64,000 nucleotides of DNA from Achromobacter anxifer (GCF_903652925.1 NZ_CAHLAR010000015.1:61273-125272); one strand, 5' to 3'; positions 1 through 8,547 are shown, counted from the first letter of the stretch. The notes: generated by a model not told the origin, from the letters alone. Numbers and translations are program-made.

Positions 1-834
1 GGGGGGAGAATCCGCCCGGGTCACAATCGAAACCCGCGCATCGGGCAACTCGTGATCCAGCGGCACCATGCGCATGTGCGGCGGCAGGAGCCTGTGCTCG
101 AACAGCGGGCGCACGAAAATCCCCAGCGCGTCGCTGTCCGCCATAATGGACAGGGCAACGGCGATCGATTGGCACGCGATGACGTCCAGCGGCGGCGGCA
201 GGCCCTGGGCGGCGAAAGCCCGCCGCACAAGGTTCGCGGGCGCGCCTGAATTTCCCGGAACCAGCCAGAGCGACTCGCGCAATTCGGCCAGGCTGCGAGC
301 GCCCCGCAACGGGTGGCCAAGACGCGCGCCGATCGCCAGCGGCAGCGTGAACAGCGGGCGGCGCTCGAAACTGTCGTTGATCTCTCCGTCGTATTCGGTC
401 TGCACGAGCAGGTCGTAGCGCCCGGACTCCAGCTGCTCATGGCTATGGGGCGGAGCCACCTCATTGAACGAGACCGCCACTCGCGGCATGCGCGCCCTGA
501 AGGCCACCAACGCCGTCGGCACGACGACCAGCGCAGCCGAACTCACCGCCAAGTTCAGCGTGCCGCCTTCGCCATCGCGCATCTGTCCGATTTCTTCTCG
601 GGCCCGGCGAGTCTCCTGCAAGATGACGATGGCCCGCTTGTATAGCGCCTCGCCATAGGTGGTCAGCTCCACGCCCTTTACGCTTCGCCGCACCAAATCG
701 ACCCCGACGCTCTGTTCCAGCTCACGCAGGCTGCGGGTTGCCGCAGGCTGTGTCACGGACAGCGCGCGTGCCGCGGCGCGGATGCTGCCGTGCTCGGCAA
801 TCAGCGCAAACGCGCGCAATTGGCGTAGGTTCAT
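1..834 (-). CDS. LysR-type transcriptional regulator, 3' end cut by window edge
   Basis: The reading frame starts at the ATG at 834 (reading MNLRQLRAF) and stays open for 278 codons to base 1 without a stop, so roughly the last 20 residues of a usual 300-residue LysR protein lie outside the window. Residues 1-60 are a typical winged helix-turn-helix, with the conserved run TQPAATRSLRELEQ. The rest resembles the periplasmic-binding-protein-like effector domain. The gene is divergent from the MFS transporter that starts at 997. In LysR systems this arrangement usually means the regulator controls the divergent gene and itself from the shared 162-bp gap. The effector is unknown. The family call is firm; the role in controlling 997-4100 is inferred from position only. 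Confidence 0.93.
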   Translation of the reverse strand, partial: MNLRQLRAFALIAEHGSIRAAARALSVTQPAATRSLRELEQSVGVDLVRRSVKGVELTTYGEALYKRAIVILQETRRAREEIGQMRDGEGGTLNLAVSSAALVVVPTALVAFRARMPRVAVSFNEVAPPHSHEQLESGRYDLLVQTEYDGEINDSFERRPLFTLPLAIGARLGHPLRGARSLAELRESLWLVPGNSGAPANLVRRAFAAQGLPPPLDVIACQSIAVALSIMADSDALGIFVRPLFEHRLLPPHMRMVPLDHELPDARVSIVTRADSPP

Positions 835-886
835 CGAGTCGGCTCCGGCGATTCAGCTATATAAGGAAATGTTTTCACCGCAACAC

Positions 887-925
887 AAATTCTGTCTTTT
901 TCTTATTCTATGGCATCCGTATAGT
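887..925 (+). promoter_or_regulatory. Promoter candidate for the MFS transporter
   Basis: A -35-like TTTTTC at 897-902 and a -10 TATAGT at 920-925 are separated by exactly 17 bp. The same block, AAATTC(C)TGTCTTTTT ... TCCGTATAGT with the same 17-bp spacing, occurs at 8635-8674 before the chemoreceptor gene. The -10 is good; the -35 departs from TTGACA. Confidence 0.55.
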
Positions 926-996
926 GCCCGCGAAGGGGGAGCCCAAGGCCCGGAACCACGGACCGCCCCCCCTTTCAACAGACACAAGGGGAAACC

Positions 997-2343
997 ATGT
1001 CTATCGCAATCGCAGCGGCAGCGCCCGACGCGCTGCACACACCCTCCATGCGCCGGCGGGTCATCGCCGGCACCACCATCGGCAACGCGCTCGAATTCTT
1101 CGACTTCACCGTTTTCACTTTCTTGATGCTGGTGCTCGGGCCCCTGTTTTTCCCCGCCGCCTCCGGCTACGGCCAATTGCTGCTGACCACCGCCACCTTC
1201 GGCGTGGGGTTCCTGATGCGCCCCGTGGGCGGCATGCTGATCGGCTCCTATGCCGACCGCCACGGCCGGCGCGCGGCCATGACGCTGACGTTGTGGATGA
1301 TGGGCCTGGGCTGCGGCCTGATCGCCATCGCCCCCACCTACGCCCAGATGGGCATGGTCGGCCCGGTGATGATGGTGCTGGCTCGCCTGATCCAGGGCTT
1401 CGCCGCAGGCGGGGAAGTGGGCGCCTCGACCACGCTGCTGGTCGAGCACGCGCCCCGCGGCAAGCGCGGCTTCTATGCCAGCTGGCAATACGGCAGCCAG
1501 GCTCTCGGCGTCATGCTGGGCGCGCTGGTCGTGACGTTGCTGACCGTTGGACTCAGCACTGAACAAATGCAGGCCTGGGGCTGGCGAGTGCCGTTCGTCA
1601 TCGGCATCCTGACCGTGCCCATTGGCGCATACATTCGCCGGAATCTCGAAGAAACACTGACGGTCACCCCTCCCGCCTCCAGGCAGTCGCACTCCGCCGG
1701 ACTGCCCCGCTCCGCCGCGCACCAGCCCTTGCGCAGAGTGTTCGCCGAACACAAGGCCACTGTCCTCAAAGGCATCCTGCTGGTGATAGGCGGCATGGTA
1801 AGCACACAGATACTCAATTTCTACATCCCTACATACGCCAATCGGGAACTCGGCCTGCCGGCCTCCTCCACACTATCGGCCAGCGTCATATTCGGCGCCA
1901 TCGGCTTTGTGGGCGCTCCGTTCATCGGAATGCTGGCTGATCGCTATGGGCGCAAACGCGTGATCTTCTGGTCTCGCATCGCAACGCTTGCCATCCTGCT
2001 GCCCGGTTTCCAATGGCTGATGGCGGCTCCCAGCTCCGAACGGCTGATGTTGCTCACCATTGCATTCGCGCTGCTGGTCGCCCTCCAGTCGGCGCCGGCG
2101 TTCACGATGCTGCCTGAACTCTTTCCCAAGCATGTGCGCACGACGGGAATGTCAGTGGTGTACGGACTGGGCATATCCGTATTCGGGGGCTTCGCGCAAT
2201 TCTTCGTGACCTGGCTGCTGCATGTCACTGCCAACCCTATGTCCCCCGCGTGGTTCCTGATGGTTGCAACAGCACTATCCACGCTGGTGTTGTTCTGGAT
2301 AGATGACCGCACCCACGACGACATCGACGCACAGACCGTGTGA
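997..2343 (+). CDS. MFS transporter of the metabolite:H+ symporter type
   Basis: This 448-residue protein is an inner-membrane major facilitator, probably importing an organic acid or similar metabolite with protons. The N-terminal region has the family signature GNALEFFDFTVFTF in helix 1, the loop 2-3 motif SYADRHGRRAAM, and the run RLIQGFAAGGEVGAS in helix 4. A second loop motif, LADRYGRKRV, starts the C-terminal half. It ends in a distinctive hydrophilic tail FWIDDRTHDDIDAQTV. A Shine-Dalgarno-like AAGGGGAAA precedes the ATG. It is divergent from the LysR gene and followed after 41 bp by the ABM-like gene. The substrate cannot be told from sequence. A relic of a close paralogue's C-terminus lies at 4111-4185. 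Confidence 0.92.
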   Translation: MSIAIAAAAPDALHTPSMRRRVIAGTTIGNALEFFDFTVFTFLMLVLGPLFFPAASGYGQLLLTTATFGVGFLMRPVGGMLIGSYADRHGRRAAMTLTLWMMGLGCGLIAIAPTYAQMGMVGPVMMVLARLIQGFAAGGEVGASTTLLVEHAPRGKRGFYASWQYGSQALGVMLGALVVTLLTVGLSTEQMQAWGWRVPFVIGILTVPIGAYIRRNLEETLTVTPPASRQSHSAGLPRSAAHQPLRRVFAEHKATVLKGILLVIGGMVSTQILNFYIPTYANRELGLPASSTLSASVIFGAIGFVGAPFIGMLADRYGRKRVIFWSRIATLAILLPGFQWLMAAPSSERLMLLTIAFALLVALQSAPAFTMLPELFPKHVRTTGMSVVYGLGISVFGGFAQFFVTWLLHVTANPMSPAWFLMVATALSTLVLFWIDDRTHDDIDAQTV

Positions 2344-2384
2344 TTGCAGCACGGATTGAAGCGCTGTCCAACGCAGAGGATCAA

Positions 2385-3101
2385 ATGAAAATTCCGGCAA
2401 TGCAGTCAACGCGAACCGTGCTTGAAAGCGGCTTCAAGATCACCCCCGGTAAAGAGAACGGCTTCGCCCTTTTCAATGATGCGCTACACCCCGTCGCGAT
2501 AAGCCAGGATGGCTTTGAATCGGTATACGGCGGCGAAATCCTGGATTCGGCCTGGCGATACGTGGGAGCTCGTTTTGCCAGCGCCGAGCAAATGGACGCC
2601 TGGCATAACCACCCGCGCCACAAGGCTGCCCAGAAGGCCGCCTACGACCGTTGGTGGACAGCGGTTTACATGCGCAAATGGCGCGAACCTGCTCCCGGTG
2701 AGGTCATGGAGGGCAAGGTCATGACCGAAACCCGCTTGGCCGTTCCCGCCCCATTGTCCGACGCGAATCTTCGAAACCTGAAGGAAATCCTGGCAGGCCT
2801 GGCGGATAGCGGCGCATCCCCCTTCGAAACGCTGACCGGCGAGTATGAAGCGCAGCCCTATCAGCTTGTCGGCCCCGGCGAAACCTCGCCGGAAACGGGT
2901 GGCGTCTCCTATTTGTTGATTACCCATTGGCCAACCCCCCAGGTCGCCAGCGCCTGGCAAGAAACACAGGCATACAGGGCACTCCAGGACATGGGCACCG
3001 TCACCTCCGAGACATTCATGTCCATGCCTGAAACCCGCCCTCGGGATCACCTGCGCGAAGACAAATTGCAACGTCAGTGGACGCTTGAAAGCCAGAGATA
3101 A
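2385..3101 (+). CDS. ABM/dimeric alpha-beta barrel-like protein of unknown function
   Basis: A 238-residue protein that looks like two ferredoxin-like halves of the antibiotic-biosynthesis-monooxygenase (ABM) fold. Residues about 15-95 contain the pattern FASAEQMDAWHNHPRHK followed by a Trp-rich YDRWWTAVYMRKWREP strand, which is characteristic of ABM proteins. The second half repeats the layout more loosely (LITHWPTPQVASAWQETQAY). The ATG at 2385 is preferred because AGAGGA lies at a good distance before it; an in-frame start at 2340 would overlap the transporter stop. It is followed at once by the reductase gene, suggesting co-transcription. Such proteins may be cofactor-free oxygenases or ligand-binding proteins; no specific activity can be claimed. 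Confidence 0.75.
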   Translation: MKIPAMQSTRTVLESGFKITPGKENGFALFNDALHPVAISQDGFESVYGGEILDSAWRYVGARFASAEQMDAWHNHPRHKAAQKAAYDRWWTAVYMRKWREPAPGEVMEGKVMTETRLAVPAPLSDANLRNLKEILAGLADSGASPFETLTGEYEAQPYQLVGPGETSPETGGVSYLLITHWPTPQVASAWQETQAYRALQDMGTVTSETFMSMPETRPRDHLREDKLQRQWTLESQR

Positions 3102-3152
3102 GCCGTGGCATCCACAGATGCGCACCAAACCATGCAGCACGAGGCAAATGCA

Positions 3153-4100
3153 ATGCAGGTCCAGGTCCAATCCATCCGTCACACGGCACGCGACATCGTC
3201 GCAGTCGAACTCGTGTCCCCTGAGGGCGCTGATATGCCGGCTTTCGACGCCGGCGCGCACATCGACGTGCAGTTGCCAGGAGGACTCGCGCGGCAATACT
3301 CGATCTGCAATTCGCCGCAGGATCGTTCGCGCTACGTAATAGGAGTGCTCAAAGCCCCGGAATCCCGAGGCGGGTCTCTGGCAATCCACGCACTAAGGCA
3401 GGGCGACATCATCCAGATTGGCACGCCACGCAATCAGTTCGCACTTGTGCCCCATGCCCGGGATTCCATATTGATTGCAGGAGGGATCGGTATCACGCCG
3501 ATTCTCTCAATGGCAGAAGCGCTATCCGCCGAGAACGCTTCGTTTACGCTGCACTACTGCGTGCGCGATCGTAGCCAGATTGCTTTCCCGGAGCGTCTCG
3601 CATCCTCCTGGCTGGAAACCAAGGTTTTCATCCATGTGGACAATGAGCCCGCCAAGTCCAAGCTTGACCTGAAAAAGCTCTTGAGCCACGCAGCAAACGA
3701 CGTCCACCTCTACGTATGCGGGCCTGGCGGCTTCATCGAATGGGTGCTCGATAGTGCAAGAAGCCTGGGTTGGCGGGAAGAATGCCTGCACCGCGAGTTC
3801 TTCTCCCCCGCCGAACCTCAGCAGGAAAACTCGCCGCCATTCCAACTTGTGCTAGCGCGTTCCGGCCTGCACGTTTCGGTCGGATCCGGCCAGACCACCT
3901 TGGCCGCGCTGCGATCCGCAGGGATAGACATTCCTACCGCCTGCGAGCAAGGCATTTGCGGCACCTGCCTGACGCGAGTGGTCGAAGGCGTACCGGATCA
4001 CCGTGACATTTATCTCAGCGACGAAGAGAAGGCCAGCAATGATCAATTTCTTCCGTGCTGCTCTCGGGCGAAGACGGAACTTCTGGTCATTGATCTTTGA
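3153..4100 (+). CDS. Flavin/2Fe-2S oxidoreductase, phthalate-dioxygenase-reductase type
   Basis: A 315-residue electron-transfer reductase resembling the VanB/phthalate dioxygenase reductase family, which passes electrons from NAD(P)H through flavin and a plant-type 2Fe-2S cluster to a Rieske oxygenase. The flavin site is RQYSICNSP, the nucleotide site GGIGITP, and the C-terminal ferredoxin has Cys264, Cys269, Cys272 and Cys302 (CX4CX2CX29C). I chose the ATG at 3153 because GAGG lies 8 bases before it and the protein then begins like its relatives (MQVQVQSIRH). A GTG at 3105 would add 16 residues. It follows the ABM gene closely. No Rieske oxygenase partner is present in the window, which is odd for this family. 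Confidence 0.9.
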   Translation: MQVQVQSIRHTARDIVAVELVSPEGADMPAFDAGAHIDVQLPGGLARQYSICNSPQDRSRYVIGVLKAPESRGGSLAIHALRQGDIIQIGTPRNQFALVPHARDSILIAGGIGITPILSMAEALSAENASFTLHYCVRDRSQIAFPERLASSWLETKVFIHVDNEPAKSKLDLKKLLSHAANDVHLYVCGPGGFIEWVLDSARSLGWREECLHREFFSPAEPQQENSPPFQLVLARSGLHVSVGSGQTTLAALRSAGIDIPTACEQGICGTCLTRVVEGVPDHRDIYLSDEEKASNDQFLPCCSRAKTELLVIDL

Positions 4101-4110
4101 CGACCCTGAT

Positions 4111-4185
4111 GCTGTAGCAATCGCACTTTCAACGGTGGTGCTGTTCTGGATAGAAGACCGCACCCATGATGACATCGACGGCCAG
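4111..4185 (+). pseudogene. Relic of the 3' end of a second MFS transporter gene
   Basis: Right after the reductase stop, the frame reads VAIALSTVVLFWIEDRTHDD..., matching the last helix and tail of the transporter at 997-2343 (VATALSTLVLFWIDDRTHDD...). By hand count about 56 of 66 bases agree, and most differences are synonymous. No transporter start, body or own stop remains. The fragment ends about where the peptidase ribosome-binding site begins. It is best explained as the leftover of a duplicated transporter gene that was otherwise deleted. Confidence 0.75.
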
Positions 4186-4193
4186 GAGGCCAA

Positions 4194-5285
4194 ATGCAGT
4201 CCAGCTCCAGCTATTTTTCCCGCAGCTACGAAGAAGCGCGCCATCGTTTCGTGCTGGCAGCCAAGCCGCTTGCCACGCGCTTTCAGTCCTACGTGATCGA
4301 ACCCACTGGCCGTTCGGGCGAAGCGCTGGCCACCGATGTCGCGCTGATTGGGGCTCCCGATGCGGAACGGCTTCTGATCATGACCTCCGCCACGCATGGC
4401 GTGGAAGGCTTCTGTGGATCGGGCTGCCAACTGGCGCTGCTGGACGACGCCGCCATGCTGGAGCGCGCGCGCAAAGCCGGCGTGGCCCTGCTGCTGGTAC
4501 ACGCGGTCAATCCATACGGATTCTCCTGGCTTGCGCGCACCAACGAGGACAACGTCGACCTGAACCGCAATGACCAATCCTTCGACGGGCGGACCTTGCC
4601 CCTGAATCCAGGATACGCGGAAATACACGAGCTGCTCCTCCCCGCGGAATGGCCCCCATCCGCCTCGAATGCCGCGCGCATCGAAGCCTACATTGCGGAG
4701 CACGGACCTGCGGCCTTCGCGCAAGTCGTGACTCGCGGACAGTACACCCACGCCGACGGCCTGTTCTATGGCGGGAACCATTTGACGGCATCGCTGACGC
4801 ATCTGCGCCACGCCCTGCAGCAACATGGCAACCGCAGCAAGCATATAGGCTGGATCGACGTGCACACAGGCCTGGGACCGCGCGGACACGGAGAAAAAAT
4901 CTATGCCGGACGCCGCGATGCGGCCGCAGTCGCCCGCGCGCGACAATGGTGGGGCAGCGACATTGCCATTCCCTATGAAGGCAGTTCGGCATCTGCGGAC
5001 ATTACGGGTCAATTGGCGGGCCTGATCTACCAGACCTGCCCCGATGCCCTGCATACGCCGATGGCGCTGGAGTTTGGCACCCTGCCCTTTGCCTCCATGA
5101 TTGAAGCGCTGCGCGGCCGCAACTGGCTGCATGCGCATCCCGAGGCGGAAGACGCTGTCCGCGACGCAATACTGGACGCGACATTGAAGGCGTTCTACTG
5201 CGACGCGGCCGATTGGCACGGCATGATCCTGGGACAAAGCCGGGTTGCCGTGCTGCAAGCCCTCACCGGCCTGCAGGAGGCCTGA
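4194..5285 (+). CDS. M14-like metallopeptidase family protein (DUF2817), copy 1
   Basis: A 363-residue protein of the DUF2817 branch of the zinc carboxypeptidase (M14) clan. It shows the complete expected active-site set: His68 and Glu71 in ATHGVEG and His224 in WIDVHTG as likely zinc ligands, and Glu293 in MALEFGT as the likely catalytic base. DLNRN, typical of substrate binding in this group, lies around residue 123. No signal peptide is visible, so it is probably cytoplasmic. AGGAGG stands just before the ATG. Its stop codon overlaps the start of a second, similar gene in TGATG. It may process a peptide or amide taken up by the neighbouring transporter, but this is only inferred from position. 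Confidence 0.85.
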   Translation: MQSSSSYFSRSYEEARHRFVLAAKPLATRFQSYVIEPTGRSGEALATDVALIGAPDAERLLIMTSATHGVEGFCGSGCQLALLDDAAMLERARKAGVALLLVHAVNPYGFSWLARTNEDNVDLNRNDQSFDGRTLPLNPGYAEIHELLLPAEWPPSASNAARIEAYIAEHGPAAFAQVVTRGQYTHADGLFYGGNHLTASLTHLRHALQQHGNRSKHIGWIDVHTGLGPRGHGEKIYAGRRDAAAVARARQWWGSDIAIPYEGSSASADITGQLAGLIYQTCPDALHTPMALEFGTLPFASMIEALRGRNWLHAHPEAEDAVRDAILDATLKAFYCDAADWHGMILGQSRVAVLQALTGLQEA

Positions 5286-6376
5286 TGCGAAACAGCACAA
5301 GCTATTTTTCTCGCAGCTACGCCCAGGCGCGCGAGCGTTTCGCCCTGGCGGCCAGGCCCCAGGCGAACGTGTTCCGCTCCTATGGCATCGAACAGATTGG
5401 CAGCGAAGGTGAAGCGCTGGCCACCGATGTCGCCTACATCGGCGACCCCGACGCCGACCGTCTTCTGATCATTACCTCTGCCGTGCTGGGAGTGGAAGGG
5501 TTTTGCGGCTCGGGTTGCCAACTGGCGCTGCTGGATGACGCCGCCATGCTGGCCCGCGCCCGCGAAGCCGGCGTGGCCCTGCTGCTGGTGCACGCGGTCA
5601 ATCCTTACGGCTATTCGTGGATTGCGCGCACCGACGAATGCAACATAGACCTGAACCGCAACGGCCTGCCCTTCGACGGACGACCGCTGCCGAAAAATAC
5701 GGAATACGCGCGGATACATGACTTTCTGCTGCCCCAGGAATGGCCGCCCACGCCAACCAATCTGCAGCTGATCGCCCAATACATCGCCGAACACGGCCAG
5801 CCCACCTTCGCGCAGGCCGTCTCGCGCGGACAGTACACGCACGCCGACGGGCTGTTCTATGGCGGCGATCGCCCGGCGGCTTCGCTCCTGAATCTGCGCC
5901 GCATCCTGCACGAGCACGCACGCACGCGCACCCATATCGGCTGGATCGACGTCCACACGGGTTGGGGACCCCGCGGGCATGGCGAGAAGCTCTACGCGGG
6001 CCGCCACGATGACGCCGAAATTGCCCGCGCTCGCCAGTGGTGGGGCAGCGACGTCACCGTCCCCTATCAGGGAAATTCAGTATCGGTCGACATTTCCGGA
6101 CAGCTCGCCGACCTGATTTACCAGGCCTGCCCTTTGTCCATACCGACAACGATGGCCATCGTTTTCGGCGCCGTCCCCTTCGATTCCATGGTGCATGCGC
6201 TATGCGGCAGAAACTGGCTGAATGCACACCCCGAGGCGTCCGATGAATTACGGCGAAGCATTCTGCAGGCCACGCTGGACGCGTTCTATTGCGACGAGGC
6301 AAGCTGGCAGGGCATGGTGCTGGGACAGACTCGGGTAGCGGTGCTGCAGGCGTTGCGAGGATTGCAAGCCGCTTGA
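5285..6376 (+). CDS. M14-like family protein (DUF2817), copy 2, degenerate active site
   Basis: A tandem paralogue of the preceding gene with the same length (363 residues) and collinear sequence, starting in the TGATG overlap at 5285 behind CAGGAGG. Two active-site positions are changed. His68 of copy 1 is Leu68 here (SAVLGVEG in place of SATHGVEG), and the catalytic Glu293 is Val293 (MAIVFGA in place of MALEFGT). Glu71, DLNRN and His224 are kept. The frame is intact and codon use looks normal, so this is not an ordinary pseudogene. It looks like a pseudoenzyme, possibly a partner or binding protein for copy 1. Loss of activity is inferred from the missing residues. Confidence 0.85.
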   Translation: MRNSTSYFSRSYAQARERFALAARPQANVFRSYGIEQIGSEGEALATDVAYIGDPDADRLLIITSAVLGVEGFCGSGCQLALLDDAAMLARAREAGVALLLVHAVNPYGYSWIARTDECNIDLNRNGLPFDGRPLPKNTEYARIHDFLLPQEWPPTPTNLQLIAQYIAEHGQPTFAQAVSRGQYTHADGLFYGGDRPAASLLNLRRILHEHARTRTHIGWIDVHTGWGPRGHGEKLYAGRHDDAEIARARQWWGSDVTVPYQGNSVSVDISGQLADLIYQACPLSIPTTMAIVFGAVPFDSMVHALCGRNWLNAHPEASDELRRSILQATLDAFYCDEASWQGMVLGQTRVAVLQALRGLQAA

Positions 6377-6465
6377 ACCCGCGAGCAACTTGGCTCGCGT
6401 CAGTCTCCCCCGCCCGCGGACAGGAAGGGACAAGAATTGCAACGAGATTCAGAGGGGTATACAAC

Positions 6466-6732
6466 ATGGATCGATCAGGCTTCACGGAAGAGCAGATCAG
6501 GCAGGCACTGAAGCAGGCGGCCCAAGGCACGCCGATTTCGGAGATCTGCGGAAAAATGGGGATAGGCGCGGCAGTTTTCCACTCCTGGAAAGTGCATTAC
6601 GAGGGCTTAGCCCATTACGAGTTGAAGTTGTTGAACAGGCTCGAAGACGAATGCAACCGGCTTGAACGCCTGATCGCGATCCTGGCGCTCAACAAGGTAA
6701 TCCTGCAAGACTCGCTCGGCGCAAAGGAATAA
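6466..6732 (+). CDS. Orphan IS3-type OrfA-like protein
   Basis: An 88-residue protein whose first half matches the helix-turn-helix of IS3-family OrfA proteins (FTEEQIRQALKQAAQGTPIS, then a GIGAAVFHSWK recognition helix). Its second half is a leucine-rich coiled coil (LNRLEDECNRLERLIAILAL). AGAGGGG precedes the ATG. No OrfB integrase gene, no second frame and no terminal inverted repeats are visible; a diguanylate cyclase gene follows. The C-terminus lacks the usual end and slippage region. It is either a decayed insertion-sequence fragment or a small retained DNA-binding protein. Confidence 0.75.
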   Translation: MDRSGFTEEQIRQALKQAAQGTPISEICGKMGIGAAVFHSWKVHYEGLAHYELKLLNRLEDECNRLERLIAILALNKVILQDSLGAKE

Positions 6733-6804
6733 AGATTCCTCTGCGCGAGGCACGCCCCGCAACGCCACACGTGCGTTGAAATCTCCCTGGTTCAAACGTC
6801 CCGC

Positions 6805-8547
6805 TTGAAATCCCTCAACCGCTACACGCTGGCGTATGTCGTCGGCGTACTGATTCCCGTCAGTGCGCTGATCGTCATCCAACTCAATCACAGCTGGCAC
6901 GCCCACGCCGCCGCCCGCGATGCCACGACGAGCCTGCGTGTCGTCCATGGCACGCTGGACGCAATGGCGGCCGTCCTGATAGAGCGCGGATCCATGAACG
7001 CCGCGCTGATAGAAGGACAGCCCGTGCCTTCCGACAGGCAACATGAACTGTTGCTCGCACGCAATGCCAGCGACGGCAAGATCGCTGATCTGCTGGAACT
7101 GCACCGCACGCGCAACTGCAACAGCTGCCGGGACGCGCGTCCCGCCATCCGGCATATCGCGCAAAATCTGACCCAGCATCGAGCCCGAGCCGATCAACTC
7201 ATCGCCACGCCCCGCGCCCTGATCACTGCCAGGGATCTCAACGATGTGGTGGTAATCATGGCGGGACTGATTCCTGCCCTGGAAGAGACCGCTCTCGACA
7301 ATTCTGCCGTTGTGATCAGCAACGAAGTGGAAAGTCCCGGCCTGATGACCATTGCCATGCTAGCGGCGGGCCTGCGCGAGCAAGCCGGCTTGCTGGGGTC
7401 CGGCTTCATGCCGGCCCAGGCCCAGCGCAGGTCTCTCAGCGAAGCGGAAGCGCAGCGCATCGAACAGCAACTTGGCCGCATCGCTCAACTGCGCGCTTTG
7501 CTCGAAGTGCAGCTCACCACCCATCCGGACCTTGAAACCCGCGCCTATCCACGGGTTCAGAATGAGTACTTTGGCTCGGGCCTGGAGTACATCGCCCGGT
7601 TGCGCCACATGCTGCTTTCAAGCGCCGGCGCGTCGGAGTCCTCGGAGGGACTGCAAGAGCAGTATGTCCCGCTGATGCAGTCCATTGTCGACTTCCGCGA
7701 CGAAGTATTGCATCAGCTCGATAGGCAGTTGCGGCGCCAGAGCAACTGGGCCCTGACCGAGCTGCTCACGACCACAGCAGTCGCCATCGTGCTGCTGTTT
7801 GCCGCCACCTGGGGATTCACCAAATTCCGCTGGCGCCTGATACGTCCTTTTGTCGTGGCCACCGACATCATCAACTCCATCACCGCGGACGGCGTCTTCG
7901 CGCCGATCTCCGCAACCGGCTATCGCAAGGAAGTCCGCGGTCTGTTTGACGCCATCCAGAAGCTGAAGGAAAACGCCGTCGCAAAGTCGCGCACTGAGCA
8001 TGAGCGCGAACGGCTCATCGCGGACCTCGCGGCCATGGCTGAAACAGACTTCCTCACCGGCTTGCTGAACCGGCGCGCATTTCATGCGCGCGCCGAGTCC
8101 TTGTGCGCAAGCCTGGACGAAACGGAACAGTTGCTGACCCTGATCGTCTTCGACATAGACCACTTCAAGCGCATCAACGACTCCTACGGCCACGCCGGTG
8201 GCGACACCGTGCTGGTAGCCGTGGCGCAGGCGTGCCACCAGAACTGGCGCCGGTCCGATATCGTCGCGCGCATCGGCGGCGAGGAATTCGCCGTGCTGTG
8301 CACCGTGCGCAGCGCGGCGCAGGCCAGCGCGATGGCGCATGGCATGCGCCGCCGCATCGAGCATCTGGCCGTGCCGCTGGATGGCAACATCATCGCATCC
8401 ATTACCGGCAGCTTTGGCGTGGTCTGCGCGCCAGCCTCGGACGCCGGCAATATCGAAACGCTATTGAAGAAAGCAGACGAACTGCTCTATCGCGCCAAGG
8501 CCGCGGGCCGCAACTGCGTCGTGGCGCAAGCTGACGACGTGGCGTAG
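6805..8547 (+). CDS. Membrane-bound diguanylate cyclase (GGDEF)
   Basis: A 580-residue protein likely to make cyclic di-GMP. It has a transmembrane helix at about residues 9-27, a long periplasmic sensor region with a CNSCRDAR segment, a second helix near 312-332, and a C-terminal GGDEF domain. The active-site motif is GGEEF at 491-495, an accepted active variant, and an RRSD inhibitory-site motif (RxxD) lies five residues before it, so product feedback is likely. The start is a TTG at 6805 with no strong ribosome-binding site; no better in-frame start is seen upstream. The periplasmic ligand is unknown. The next gene, a chemoreceptor, has its own promoter. Confidence 0.9.
   Translation: MKSLNRYTLAYVVGVLIPVSALIVIQLNHSWHAHAAARDATTSLRVVHGTLDAMAAVLIERGSMNAALIEGQPVPSDRQHELLLARNASDGKIADLLELHRTRNCNSCRDARPAIRHIAQNLTQHRARADQLIATPRALITARDLNDVVVIMAGLIPALEETALDNSAVVISNEVESPGLMTIAMLAAGLREQAGLLGSGFMPAQAQRRSLSEAEAQRIEQQLGRIAQLRALLEVQLTTHPDLETRAYPRVQNEYFGSGLEYIARLRHMLLSSAGASESSEGLQEQYVPLMQSIVDFRDEVLHQLDRQLRRQSNWALTELLTTTAVAIVLLFAATWGFTKFRWRLIRPFVVATDIINSITADGVFAPISATGYRKEVRGLFDAIQKLKENAVAKSRTEHERERLIADLAAMAETDFLTGLLNRRAFHARAESLCASLDETEQLLTLIVFDIDHFKRINDSYGHAGGDTVLVAVAQACHQNWRRSDIVARIGGEEFAVLCTVRSAAQASAMAHGMRRRIEHLAVPLDGNIIASITGSFGVVCAPASDAGNIETLLKKADELLYRAKAAGRNCVVAQADDVA

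Noticed and set aside
6466-6732. Complete insertion sequence
   Set aside because: Only an OrfA-like frame is present; no OrfB, terminal inverted repeats or target duplication could be found.
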